NCBI GenBank assembly: GCA_026874595.1
Contig: CM049313.1
Location: 65,166,159-65,230,158, forward strand
DNA length: 64,000 bases
Direction of reading: 5' to 3'
From: Sipunculus nudus
Lineage: Eukaryota; Annelida; Sipuncula; Golfingiida; Sipunculidae
Part shown: one piece after another, positions 45,790 to 58,809 of the stretch
Layout of the letters: each line of letters begins with the position of its first letter
Position numbering within the stretch: the stretch's first letter is position 1
Translations under genes and position numbers: made by a program
The notes under the pieces: generated by a model
What the model was told of the DNA's origin: nothing
What the model saw: only the letters and a program-made list of their open reading frames with translations
Database searches by the model: none

Positions 45790-48300
45790 TAGGTTCAGAT
45801 CTCCGTTTGCTAAAAAAATTGCTTTGCCATAATAATGTGTATTGTAAGGATCTTATGTGTTGCAAACATCAGATATGACCGGGTTTCTACATTATTTAAA
45901 CTTACAAATTTAGTTTATCACAACTGCCTTTTACATCACCCTCTTGGGTAGACTTTCCGGCGTGATATGTATCCTCGTGCGGTTCAAATCATTATATACT
46001 CGGGATAAGCCCATCTATATTGTGTTGTTTGTACCTATATCTCCATGCAAAAAAAAAACCACTTTAGCGACTAAAATAACCCAGTGGGGTTACATTTTTC
46101 ACTTTTATTATCTTACCCTTTTCAACTTTTATAGCAGACTTTCTAAAGTAATATAATAAAAGTAATTTGTTTTCATCCAATCTAAGCAAAGAGAAAAAAA
46201 GGCAACATATTTGTACGAATTGCATACAAACACAATTTTAGTAATTTAAACTTTTTTCCCCTTTTTTCTTCCTGAAAACACGATGGTCTTTCTTGCAAAT
46301 GTTTAGAAATAATAGTATTTATTCGATCGAATCAATCATTACAGTTTGCTTGTATAATATAACCACCAAAATATCTATGAACAAGACACTCCAAAGTGGA
46401 CTCTCAAAGGGTAATATGTTTCTGCATCACAGCTCATATCTCTTTGCCATGACTGACGGGTAACATTGAGATGCAGACGGAAAAAACACCTGTATCTGCC
46501 GGTGAACGCTTCTGATTTATCAGCTTAACAGAGATTAGAACCTGGGAAATGGGTTATAGGTATAAGGTATATTTGCGCCCTTATCCCTAAATATTGTCCA
46601 CACGTGTCTGAAAGTAGCAAGTTTGCCAAAGGTTTGTCTTTCTGCTATGGCAACTCGGCTGTCAATACGCATGTCGCCTAGGATATATCGGAACCTTCTT
46701 TATTCTCTGGTCATTGTAACTGTGAAACTGGTCATCCATCTGTTACAGATCAAAACGGATGTTGTGGTTCATGGTAGATTTTGTGGAATCATACAACAAT
46801 AAAAGTCTTATGAAAAATTGCTTCCACCTAAGAATCATCAACTGATTTCCATGCCTGTATCTGCTTCTTATGTTGTTGTCATTCAACTCTCAAAATATTG
46901 CCTTGCTTTGTTAGTTTCTAGTACAATCAGCTGAATCAAGTCTACTTTCGCAGGTGTAACATACATTGAAAACACTAACTTGGATGTTGTCACATCGCGT
47001 TAATAGGGTTTTGACCAGTTGATTCCTGATTATGTCCAAATAGCTTTATAAGTCTTACGACTTCTGAAGCGGAATAAATTTCTAGGTCCAGGTTTTTTGG
47101 TCAGACTTCAGTGTAAACATTGCAATATGAGGATAACAGATGGCCGATTACAGCGGAATCAAGGTATATAATTTTAAAGGAAAGAAATATATTTCTGGAA
47201 TCGCAAATGACCCTACATAACCTTTCAGAATATTTTCTTAACAAACAGCCTGATCTTTGTAGGGAAGTAACGAACAGTAAAAGAAAACTTTATTGACAAA
47301 TTAATGACAGGAAAGAGTTTTTTTAAATTAAAACTGTAAAAATGCCACCATTACATACATGGCTGGGGTCAAAAATGATTCAACGTGGTCAGTTATTGTA
47401 AAAGATAGAATTTGTTAGGACAGGCATTATCTGTACACAAAATACATTGTTTTCCTCTTGTAAAAGCGTTCAACAGATATGCGGTTGAACTGCAATGGCA
47501 GTGATCTTGCCGAAATACTTTCCATAGCGCCCCCTGTGTATATCCTAGATAAGAAGCCAAATGATTCGGCCGAGGTATTCTGAATGAAACCCTGAGCCCA
47601 TCAATGACTTTTTACATTTGCACACGGCGTACCGTAAACGATAAACGCTCTTCGTGCCTAGTAATACCTACCACACAGGACGACCCAGTGAGCAAGTAAG
47701 GTTTTTTTTTTCAGCTGGAGTTTTTGTTTGTGCATCATAAAGATATTGAAGTTACCATCCGTCAGATATCTATACAACGGTTTTGTTGGTCTGTTTCTGA
47801 AGCCTTAATAGCGGCTTTCTTGAAATATTGCTGATTAAGTACAGGTTTTACTCCTTCCAATGTTATATAATTGTATTGCCAATTTAATCTATTCTCCATG
47901 TGCAGGTATAGTAAAAAAGTGACGCCTTTTAGATTAGCCAACTTATCTATTATGATATTAAATAAGTTGGCCTGTCTGTCTAATAGGCCGCTCTCTATTC
48001 ACACATACACACACGTACACACACGCATCAGGCCTGTTAATGGGAAAACAATTTTGCCGGCGTTGGTTTGTTTGTCTGTTGTTTTGTTAGTCTGTCTGTT
48101 ACACCATGACTCATAATATTCTTTACAAATTATTTTGTTGAAATTTTTAGGATAGCTCGGCAATGATACCAGAAACAATTGATAAGTTTGGGGATGATCC
48201 GGCCCGACTTTTTTCAATTTCTTCATTTTTCATGAACTAGGCACCAAAGCGGCTCGGGGAATCAATGTCTGTGAAAGCTCAGCTGCCAAGTAGTATGACG
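45790..48300. other. Duplicated non-coding DNA (matches 12.7-16.7 kb without the solo LTR)
   Basis: It is collinear with unit 1. The empty LTR target is at about 47183-47200. Frames are not conserved. Confidence 0.6.
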
Positions 48301-48907
48301 ATTAGCCTAGAGTAACATGTACCCTGTTTTTCTAATGTTTGTAGTTAAGTTTCTTCAATTAGGCTTATTATTTAGCAGGTTTCTATCATCATTTCGGATC
48401 CATTAAGCAGCACAGCTACCTAGACCCCTGTATCCATGCGCGCGACATGGTCATGTTTATCAACAGAGTTCTCTGCTGGTACAGGGTTGACAGTGCAGTG
48501 ACTTGATCTGCTGAAGTGAATGGGTGGTAGGTCCCATCGCAGCTTCTCCACTTAGTGCCGTTGGATATAAGTGGTATCATGTATAAGTGGTATCAAAATT
48601 TAAAAGCGGCATATCATTGAGGGAAAATAAGATATCCCATTTTGGCTTACAGCAAGCAGTTCAATATCTTGCAATATCTTGCATCTTGCAGATAACATTC
48701 ACATGGCAGTCAATTTCTATGTGTTTTGTGAATAGAGCTCAATATATCGTCATCGGCAATACTTGTTCATATTTTCTTCTGATCCTGAATAAGAATGATT
48801 TTATCAGTTATATTAAATTTTGTTTTCAGGGTGAATATGTGGGATATAATTTCACCTAAACCCATAGTGTCATTGAGTGTTTGAAAGAAGAGCGTTAGAC
48901 TACGTCA

Positions 48908-49345
48908 CTAGAATTCGCTATTTCTGACCCAAAGTCCAATGGCCATTCCAGCAACTGCACCAATGGGGGAATTTAGGGGTCATTTCCAAAGCTCCTCTCT
49001 TCATTAAACAAAGGTTTCAGATTGCTCTGAGAGAATGCTTGCATTATCTTATCTGATGTTAAGCTTAAGGTATCCATTTTAACGTCACCAAGAAAATAAT
49101 GATCATTTCTTATAAAATTCTTATGGAAGAAATACCCATTAGGCTTAAGGTATTTCAGCAAGTTCTTGACAGATTTTTCAAAATCCCCCAGGTTGCTACA
49201 GGCACCCTCAAAACAAGACGAGTTTGTTATGCAGTCAAATGGAGCAATCGCCTGGCCCTGAAGAGGGTCGTCAAGTAAAATATCAATCTGAAGAATTCCT
49301 TTGATTCTTTGTCTGAGCGAGTCTTCATAAAATCCCGGTGGTTTC
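48908..49345 (-). pseudogene. Methyltransferase exon 3, copy A' (nonsense and 1-nt deletion)
   Basis: Very similar to exon 3 of copy A. The acceptor and frame are intact from K-P-P-G-F-Y to N-D-P, then TAA at 48975-48973 and a one-base loss remove the last two dozen residues, including the GMAIGLW strand. The old stop is still visible at 48910-48908. Its exon 2 is missing and its exon 1 has lost the donor, so this is a dead copy. Confidence 0.9.
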
Positions 49346-49499
49346 CTGTAAAGGTTAAAACCAGCAAGGTTTATTTTTTGTGATATTCAAAGGACAGATG
49401 GTAATTAATAGAAAATAGTGAACTGGTTTTGTAAACAGGGCTGTCAAAACGGTATTGGGTTTATCCAAGAATCACACAGTGATTTAAAGATTATGAATA

Positions 49500-51720
49500 A
49501 TGGGGTGGGCAAGTTTATTTTTTTCACACGGTTCATCAGCAAGCCGAGGTGTTATGATTATGATAATTGGGGTAAAAGCAGATTCTAATTTTGAACAGGT
49601 AATAGTTAATACTTATGGTAGATATACTACGAATTTGTATTATTCCACAGTGTCAAACCTTGTTATGTTTAATATGTATGCACCAAACACAGAAATGCAT
49701 CAAACACAGAAAAAGAACAGGTAGACAATTTCCAAGCTCCATGATGAAATTAAAAAAAATACTCCTTGATAATGACATAATGCTCATTATGGGGGAGATT
49801 TTCATAATTGTCTGGATAAAATTGACCCTGATTGGGAAAAAATAAAAATGAGGTCTAAGCAAATACAGTCAATTATGGAGGAATTTTAGCTCATAGATAT
49901 ATGAAGGATAAATCCTGATGTTAAAAGATATTCTTGGTGGCGATGGTTCCCCTTGACACAAAGACGACTAGATTATTTTTTTTTTTAATTTCAAATAATA
50001 TTCAGCCGTCTGTACTGATATACTTCTTTCAGTTCGTACTGACCATTCAGCTATTAATTAACGGTTGAGTCTCAAGTGAACATAAAATGGGGAAAAGGGT
50101 ATTGGAATTGAATAATTCTCTTTTACAAGATGAAGTGTATGTCGAAGAATTAAGAAATAAAATATTTGCACGGAGAGAACAAAATTAATATAATAATCAG
50201 GCAAGTTGATTGGAATTTCTGAATACAAAATATGGCAATACATGGTAGAATATTCTTAGTCAAAAGCTACAGAAAAAAGATCAAATACTGTCGCTCTTGA
50301 GAGTACACTGAACGGATTTGAAAGGCATTTTTGTGATCATCCGCGAGTAATAGTAAAAGAGTATATTGGCAAGTAACACAAGAAGTCGAAACCATGCATA
50401 ATGATGTAACTGATGGATGTATAATTCAGTCAAGAGCGCAGTGGATAGGATATGGTTAAAGAAATTCTGCATATTTCCTAAATATGCAGAAATTTAGAAG
50501 AAAAGAAAATAGGGCATAACATCAGTACGTATGTTAAAAAAATGATGCATAAATCTCCAAAAGTGACATTCTAAATATATAAGAAAATTTTATATGCTTG
50601 TAGATCATGTATTTATATTAAGTGTTCTGGAAAGGTTCGGATTTGAAAAAAAATTATCTATGGATAAAAACAATGTATACGAATTTCAAAAGTGCAGTTA
50701 TTAATAATAAAGTTAATTACCGATCAGTATTTTTTAATAGAACGCAGTACTCGTCAAGGTGACCCCGTAGCATGTTATTTGTTTTTACTTGTTGAAATTG
50801 GTACATAAGATTCGTAGAACTAATACTGTTAAAGGAATTAAAAAAAAATGACAATTCAAATTGTGTGTATTTGCAGATGACACGACTTTTTTTCATTCAT
50901 TATGTAAATTCATTTTAGGAACTTATCAAATTAATTATCAAGTTTACAGAGTATTTCTCCTTAACAGGTAATTGTGACAAATCTCAGGCAGCTTGGTAAA
51001 GCAAATATAGAAACAGACAGAAAAACCCATAGAATGTAGATGGTAAGATTTGACTATAAATGTTATAAGTTTCTTTGGTATAATTACTTTAGTTTTGATT
51101 CAGATGTGGTTGTCGGGCAAAACTAAGTATATATGGAAGAATAGAAAGCCTTTAAATATTGTACTGCTTTTTTTTAAAGTTCAAGATGTAGAATCAATTA
51201 TAAAAGCATGGGAGAACATGTGTTATGAATAAAACAATTAATTATAAATAAAGACAAACCTTTGGTAAACCTGGTCACAGGCTATCTATATACAATTTGT
51301 GGAGAAGCGTGCATACGTTCGAACATTGATATTCAGAGGAACCCACTATCCCTGCAATTTTATTTACAAAGTATGTCTGTACTCATGGGCTGAACTTTTC
51401 GATTTACACCCTACATCTAAATTGAAATATTTTCGCAAACATTGTGTAATTTAAAAAAAAAATTAAAAAAAAAAAAAAAACAAAGCATCTTACTTTTACA
51501 AAACATGTCAGCGGCAGGAATAAATGATATTCAGGACCTAATAAATATTGATGGGTCTTTAATATCTTGGAGCACATAAGATAAAGGAGACTTTACACAG
51601 TCAGATGAATTCAAGCTCCAATCAGTATTTTCATCGATATCAAAACATCAGCGTACCATATTAAAAGATGAGCAAACCACAAATATGCGAATATGACCCT
51701 GTGTGACCCATTTATTATAA
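49500..51720 (+). mobile_element. L1/Tx1-like LINE occupying the place of A' exon 2
   Basis: In order on the plus strand: NFEQVIVNTYGRY and NMYAPNTEM (endonuclease start), L-I-M-G-E-I-F (the G-G-D-F-N equivalent), VKRYSWWRWFPLTQRRLDYF (endonuclease end, 49919-49978), W-I-K-T-M-Y..K-S-A-V-I-N-N (about 50660-50710), R-G-D-P-V-A-C-Y-L-F (about 50757), F-A-D-D-T (about 50871, catalytic block), Y-I-W-K-N-R-K-P (51129-51152) and a C-terminal I-N-D-I-Q-D-L-I-N-I-D-G-S-L. It has many stops and indels. A shortened relic of the same insertion is in intron 2 of copy A. Confidence 0.85.
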
Positions 51721-51800
51721 CAAACCTAAATTTAGAAAAATGTATAATAAATTGATTTAAATAGAAAAAAAAATGAGCAAACAAATTAAATAGGATGTAT

Positions 51801-51948
51801 GTTTCATGAAAGCCTTATGTTGCAGCTCTAGTTCAGGTCTAATCACTAATTTCAGGTATAGCGGATTGAAAACACCTTCAAGGTAAGCCTTTGGATCAAA
51901 ATTGTCCTCATATTGTTTCGCATACTTGTAGTGTGTTGAATCCGACAT
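51801..51948 (-). pseudogene. Methyltransferase exon 1, copy A' (donor lost)
   Basis: It is 148 nt like copy A and stays open: M-S-D-S-T-H-Y-K-Y-A-K-Q-Y-E-D-N-F-D-P-K with only a few replacements. The donor GTAAGT is replaced by ATACAT, directly next to the LINE. With no exon 2 downstream it cannot make a methyltransferase. Confidence 0.9.
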
Positions 51949-52085
51949 GTTGTTTTCAGAATTTTGCAACGCGTATCCTGGCAAGAATACACCCAGGGTA
52001 TCGAAATAGTGGGCCTGCGTTAGAGTGAAACAGGCTGCAACAGATGTGTACTTGGAGCCGTGGAAAGTACGTCCGGACACAAATA
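51949..52085 (-). promoter_or_regulatory. Conserved 5' leader of copy A'
   Basis: Counterpart of 22208-22345. Confidence 0.45.
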
Positions 52086-52089
52086 AATT

Positions 52090-53900
52090 TAAAACCGAGC
52101 TCACCAATGACTTTTTTCATGTGCACACGGCGCACTGTAAACAACACGTGGCCTTATATATACATATTTATATGTATTGTTATACATATTGTTCTACCCA
52201 CCACACAGGACTACCTTGTGAACAAGAAAGCATTGTTAACGCCGGTCTTTTTTGTTGCTTTATCATAGAGATAATGAGTAAACTCGCCGTCAGATATTTA
52301 TACAATGCTTTGTTGGTCTGATTCTGTAGCCTCGATAGCGGCATTCCTGTTATGTTGCAGAAATAAGTCTTATACCGCTCCTTATAATGTTATTTCATGG
52401 TGTTGCCGTGTTAGTCTATCCCCATGTGGAGGTATAGATCAAAAAGACGCCTTTTAGATAGACTTCCTTATCTTTTATGATAGACTATAAGTCCGCCTCT
52501 CTATCTTTAAGGCGTCACTCTATTCACATGCATATAAGGCCACAATAGGAAGATTATTTTAGCTGGCGATGAATTGTTTGCCTCTTTGTGTGTTTGTTTT
52601 TCTGTCTGTTAGCAACATGAGTAAAAAGCTCTTTAAATGATTTCGTAGAAATTTTCAACATATCTCGGCAATGAAAGTTTTGGGGATGACCTTGATCACC
52701 GCCTGGATCCAAGATTTTTATTCCTTTGATAATGGCAGATGTCGGTTATGACCTAGCGCTTAGTATAAGTATCGTATAACGTTCAGCAATGTCCTTTTTT
52801 TTTTTAATCGCGCATTTAAGACAATGCCATATTGGGGAATGAGATGAGTTATTTGAAATTGCAAATTTCCATTTAGGAATGAATAACTCGCCGTTTGTAA
52901 ATCATAGCAACTCGTTAAAAGTAAGAAATCAAAGAGTTGAAAACCTGTGTACGAATCGTATTTACAGATCACATTGCACGTGAAGTGGACACGACATGCT
53001 ACGATTCTCTCCGTTGTTTGTGTGAACCGCAGTAAATGCCACAACGTATAAAATGTTGAAAAAATAGAGAAAAAAGTAACCCCCCCATGATGCTTGCTTT
53101 AGACTTGTCTAAGTGTTGTTATATTAAGCTGTACATTTTCCTTGACCAAGATCTAGACAAGTTCTGGGCAAAACGCTTAGAATTTCCTGTCGAAAGTGGG
53201 CAGTGTGTAAATATCATTTTTTTTCGTTGGTTTTGGTGTTGACTAGTGATTTCGCCACGAAAACTTTCGGGTTCTTTTTTTTCATGAAAAAGGCACCACA
53301 GCGGGTCTCATTACCAATGTATGTGAAAGTTCAGCTGCTAATAACGTTACAGTATGACGATTAGCCTTGAGTAACGAACTGCCTTTTACACCGTACCTAA
53401 TCAGAACGGTAGGTTATACATAGCAGGCTAAATATCTAGCCTGAAGCAAACCAATATAAACCTCATTATAATGAGTTACATTTCACATATATGGATAAGC
53501 ATCAATAATTTCGCATGCAATTATAAATTCTTGCTTACACTCAGCAAAAAGAAAAAAAAAGTTTTCTCAATTTTGGCCTCTTTGCAGATACTGCATGAAT
53601 TTTTACATTGTGATAGAGAAATTTTGTCTTTTTATGTCTCTTTCATCCTTACTCTTTAGTATCCCTTTCTGTCTCAACCTGTCTGTCTATCTGTCTGTCT
53701 TTCTGCCTCTCTCAGCCACACTGTTAATCATCTGAAACACACTAATTAACGCTTTATTACTTCCTCAAGAACAAGTGGGTTGTAACACGTTCCTGGATAT
53801 ATCTTAGGACCATATTTCTTCTTATTGTTGTGAAAATGTATCGTGACAATGCTGCAGGGATCCAAAGAACAGAATTTTATGTTTACTTGTAACATATCTG
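52090..53900. other. Duplicated upstream flank and unassigned DNA
   Basis: It carries CACACGGCGCAC.GTA, CACCACACAGGACTACC and, near 53281-53300, TTCATGAAAAAGGCACCACAGCGG, matching 15.4-16.7 kb and partly 22.37-22.6 kb. Short (GTCT)n sequence is at 53677-53703. No gene is seen. Confidence 0.55.
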
Positions 53901-54162
53901 GGGCAGAGTTTTTGTAGTACCTACCGCTGGTAGTAGAGTAATTTTTTTCTATCCTCTCATTCCTGTTACCTTTATATGTAACGTATATCACTGATCTATT
54001 AAAATTGATAAACCCTTTTCGATCATAAATATATGCCTCTGTGTTCGTGAGGTAGATGACTAATAAGCAGTGGGGTCAATCTTTCTTAAGGGTTAGGAAA
54101 TGACTCGCAGTCGTCGGAGGGTAATCAAAAATGGGATTTTTTAAATAAACACCCAACAACAC

Positions 54163-54171
54163 ACACACACA

Positions 54172-54221
<50 letters not shown>
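54163..54221. repeat. (CA)n/(TA)n microsatellite
   Basis: It interrupts sequence that is continuous at about 24880 in unit 1. Confidence 0.95.
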
Positions 54222-54223
<2 letters not shown>

Positions 54224-54234
54224 TTCTGCGTTTG

Positions 54235-54425
54235 CCTGCCGCTCTTGACCAGTCACCGCTGATTGGAGGGGGCGCACCATGGTGATAGAGACTTAAGTCT
54301 GGATTCTTGGCGAGAAAACTGCTCCAACTTTAATCGATCCAAAACAATATCTAGCGTCCTTACCATTATACCAGCGCGCAACCACACTACGACATTGACA
54401 TGCCACCAGCTCGATATGTACATAT
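54235..54425 (-). mobile_element. tRNA-derived SINE-like repeat (second family), unit 2 copy
   Basis: Same sequence as 24900-25080, including the A-box- and B-box-like stretches on the minus strand. Confidence 0.55.
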
Positions 54426-55744
54426 ATAGTTAACCCTCACTCTACTTACTTAAGTCTATGCAAGTCTAAATGCCATGTGAGGAGGAGTTATTTTTTATAT
54501 AACCTTTGCAGCAGAATGTCTACTTGGAAAAAAAACTTGAAACCCAATGAGACAGCAAAGAATTGTCATTGATATGTTTTATTAAAATGACAAATGTCCA
54601 CTTTCGGATGAAGTTTACAAATAATAAGCTGTATAAACCTATAAAAATGTGCACAAACGTGTAATCATATCCCTGTTTGAATTATTCCTTGATTATTCTT
54701 GATCTTTATGAATTTTTTATCCATGCATGAAAACTTAGAAAACGCCTCTTTCGTTTTATGAGTAAACACAAAAATATGGAATAATGAAAAGAGATAAATT
54801 CTTGAAGTGTTTTGTATTCATGTACCCCTGCAGTACGCATGAATACATACAAACGCACGGCACAAATCATTTTAGTAAGCACTGAAAAAAAATATATATA
54901 ATGAAGAAAAAAAATCACTAAAGCTATTACGTTCTTACATTAAAAGAAAAAAGCAACAATGCAAGAATAGTACAGACATCACGGGACATCCATTATGTCT
55001 CTTGGCCAATTTGGAAAATCGTGTAATTTGAAAATTAATATATTGTCCTTACTTTTAAAACATGACTCATCTATCAATCCATTATTTTTGGATGGCCTTA
55101 CGTATTTTGGGGAAAACAATTTATATATTTTTGACAAACAATTGAAATATTGATCAACTAAGAAAGCTATGGTGAACTTCGGTAAAATTAGAAAATTTGA
55201 ATAGGTCCAACCAAAGTTAAAAATAAATGAAAAATGCTTTAGTGAGAGAAAATATATTTTGATATGTTCTTACTTGTGTTTCTATTATTAAACTTGTAAA
55301 TCAAGACGTGTTGCATGTTATCTTGGTTAAGAAACGTAGTTCGAACACAAGTGATCACCAGTAACTTTGCTTCAAGCTGTAATGTAACTTTAAGAAAAGT
55401 GAACAATAGATGGTAAAATGTATTAAAAAGTTAAAAGAAATAAAACCATCAAATGTTAGCTAAAACATATCCAACCTCAGCAATTCATCAGCGACGGCTG
55501 TCCTGTTTAAAGCGTACAATATGGTACAATATATACACATTTATATATTTATGTATTTAAATATTCATATATTTATATATGTGTGTGTGTTTTAGGTACT
55601 CATGGCTCAGCCAAATTCTCAAATACTATTTATACTTTTTTCCTCTTCTTAATTATCTAGAATTAGACTTTTCCTATAACATATTGTTAAGAGGTATTTG
55701 AAACAAAAATTAGTAGATAATTTTGATATTTCAGTGAGCATTGC

Positions 55745-56085
55745 TTGTTTTAGTGCAAAGTCCAGCTATTCCATATGCGTCACAAAACAGGCTGACCTGG
55801 AGGTTATTTTCAAAGCTCGTTTCTTCTTAAGATCATCCTCAGCGTAAGTTTGCTTTAACTAATGTGGCGTTATGCTAAAGGAGTCAAATGTTAAGTCACC
55901 AAGAAATAGTGATATTATGATATACATGTCACGTAGAGGAAATGCCCATAAAATGGGTTCAAACATTTAAACAAGTTCTTTGTACAGTTTTTTTTTAAAC
56001 TTCGAGGGTGGTGCAGGCCAACTCTAAACAGGCCTATGCTGTAATGCAGTCAAATGGAACCACCGTCTGGCCCAATAAACCTTAG
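55745..56085 (-). pseudogene. Methyltransferase exon 3 relic (copy C')
   Basis: Counterpart of 28250-28595 with the same shared damage plus new indels. The GAACCACCGTCTGG segment is closer to copy B here than in copy C. Confidence 0.8.
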
Positions 56086-56699
56086 GTTATTACAGAAGGT
56101 CACATGTTTCACCTTTTCTTAAGGAATGACTCTTTGTAGATTATTTGAAACGATCATTTAAGATTGCTTCTCATTTGCATATGTTTGACCAGGTTTATAT
56201 TTTTTATACATTTTCGTCGCTATTTATAAATATAAACTGCAATTTTAGAAGTATAATTCAGTTTGTCTGAAGATTGCTGGGCAGACTTCAGTGATATTTT
56301 GATAAACTTGTGGTCAATAACAAGAGAACCATAAGCTAGTGTCATCAGCTTCATTCTGAAATAGGTCTGACACTGAACATGTTTCATCTTTTGAGATATT
56401 CCTACAAAATATTGGAGAGATTATACTCGATACTCGATATATATCTGATTCAATGGAATATCCTGAACACAGAAAAATTTGCTTCCATCTAAAATCCCTT
56501 ATCCGTATTTGTCCAGTTCATGTCGGTCCCATCGATGCCATTTACTATTTTTTTGAACAGTCAAAGTCCGCAAACGAATTTAGAAGAATATATTATGGAC
56601 AGTTCAAAACGCGAGACCTTTATAAATAAGGATTATACATGGCCTAGAATAGGTGGTCAGCTCTGTATTATGTATATAACACCTGCAGTTCTTTTATAT

Positions 56700-58140
56700 T
56701 GACGCATTTTTATTTATACATGAAATCAACTAGAACAGGATGAACCAAAGACCTCATCTGTGAGTGTATCCTATTAAAATTACAAAGATTAATGTCGATA
56801 GTTTAATTATCATTTCTGTATAGTGGATGGCCAGGTGCTGTGTAGGTGACGTCACATCGAAGGCTTTATCAGGCTGCTCCTGTCAATCTTTCAGCATGTG
56901 TCTATTTCTGGGCACGTACAAAACAATTATTTGGTCATAAAGAACTCAACATGGTTTCTTGGTTAGACAAAAGGACAAAAGATTATGTAAAGGATGATGA
57001 CAAGCTATCTATTAGAAGGAAAGAACAGCAATTTTCCCTTTTAGCAAAAATATCGGCCTCACATTTTTAATGTTTACTCTTCAATTTATTTTATACGCAA
57101 TAACCAGTACAGCTCTTCTTTGTTCTTTTAGTGAAAGGCTTCTTTTATATGAATGAAAAATTAATTTCATAAAGGGTTGTTTCATATAAGGTTGTTTATA
57201 AAATTCTGCGTTTAAAATTCTATAACATTCGTGACCGGATATGTTTGATATATGAATTTTCAATGGAATATGAAATTACAAGAAAGTACAGGCGAATTGG
57301 TTAAAACAGTATTACTAGGACTTGTTCACGGCGATGAGACATGTTGTATAGATAAGAGATTCACGGGAGAAATTATTCGCCTAATACAAGCTATTTTACT
57401 GTTTCAACCTATATGGCACAGTGTAAAACACGGTTTTGTACATTTGTATAATAATGTCTTTATATCTGATTGGTGTAATAATTGTTTCTTTCTATCTGTG
57501 TATTTCAACACAATATACATATAAGCCCATATAATAATAAAAAATAATCATGGACAACGTTGGGAACAATTGATCGCTTGATCTCTCATGTCTCTATGCT
57601 CATGAGCATGTCATTTTGAAGATAAGGCTGATAACCAGTACATCTGTCAGGTCTGTTTCGTATTGATTATTCACAATCTGAACACAATCAGGCGAAGCTT
57701 AAAATGAGACAAATAGAGGGGAATATCCCTATAAGAGACCCATTACAGTTAGTTAAGTTTCTAAATGATTGCTACATGAATTACCTTGAGACTTCCTACA
57801 CGCTTCGATCTCCGACCATCAGACCATATGTTAATTAATACTTCTACGCAACTTTAGTTATTTTGAGTCTGAACAATAAAAAGCAATGTTGGAATATCTG
57901 CAAAGTAATAGTTTTCATGTGACCATCAAATAATGTCTTTTTAAGTACACCTGTGTCCCTCGTGTCAGCGGTTTCCGAGTTTTTAACTGTTTAATAAGGT
58001 AAGGAACATTTAATGTTAGACATTTGAATACTCGTACACTTTGCATTGTGCTGCCTTTTGGCAAGCAATTTTTAAACAATGTATGCAAGATATTTTATTG
58101 ATGTACTAGTAAATGAATCTGATAAAGGACTTTATAGTTT
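56700..58140. repeat. Single-copy relative of the 1600-bp duplicated segment
   Basis: It is collinear with 29204-30803 but diverged by substitutions and indels and not tandemly repeated. The 90-codon open frame at 57252-57524 is broken in both copies at 29.8 and 31.4 kb, so I do not call it a gene. Confidence 0.8.
56812..56919 (-). pseudogene. Truncated methyltransferase exon 2 relic (copy C')
   Basis: It matches 29336 onward up to TTTCTGGGCACGTAC, then joins ACAAAACAATTATTTGG, skipping the last part kept in copy C. Confidence 0.8.
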
Positions 58141-58309
58141 CGGATTTAATAGCCTCAGACGAATGAACAAACCTAATGATGGTTAATAGGATGGTATCTA
58201 CAGATATTTCCATATTATGATCGTGGTTAATATATGACTGATGAACTTGAGTTCCAATTTATTATCATCGGATTGGACAACTATAGGATTTACGAACTGA
58301 ACCTGCCAT

Positions 58310-58800
58310 TTTTAAGTCTCAGATTTAAGCAACCATCATTTTGGTGACACGTCTCAGAATAAAGAAACAATCATTTAGGTGACAAGTCCAAGATAAAAGA
58401 AAGAAACATCAGGTGATAAGTTTAAGATTAAAGACACAAACATCAGGTGACAAGTTATGGATAAAAGAAACAAACATTTAGGTATCAAAGTCTAGCTTAA
58501 AAAAAAAACAAACATTTAGGTTACGAGTTTCGGGTTAAAAAAAAAAACAAACATTTAAGTTAAATGTCTCCGAAGAAAGAAACAAACATTTAGGTGACAA
58601 GTCTCAGGTTAAAGAAACAAACATTTAGGTGACAAGTCTCAGGTTAAAGAAACAAACATTTAGGTGACAAGTCTCAGGTTAAAGAAACAAACCTTTAGGT
58701 GATAAGTCTCGAGTTAATGAAACAAACATTTAGGTGAAAACTCTCAGATGAAAGATAGAAACACTGAAGTGACAATGCTCAGGTTAAGAAACAAACTTCT
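58310..58800 (+). repeat. 35-bp minisatellite, unit 2 copy
   Basis: About 14 units. Three in the middle (about 58590-58690) are nearly identical, suggesting recent local expansion. Confidence 0.9.
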
Positions 58801-58809
58801 GTATGAATT

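Noticed and set aside
51757-52107. A 116-codon minus-strand frame extending exon 1 of A' upstream
   Set aside because: The upstream part is out of frame in copy A through a one-base difference, so it is best seen as 5' leader; the downstream part runs past a lost donor into unrelated sequence.
57252-57524. A 90-codon frame that looks protein-like
   Set aside because: Interrupted by stops and indels in both copies at 29.8 and 31.4 kb.
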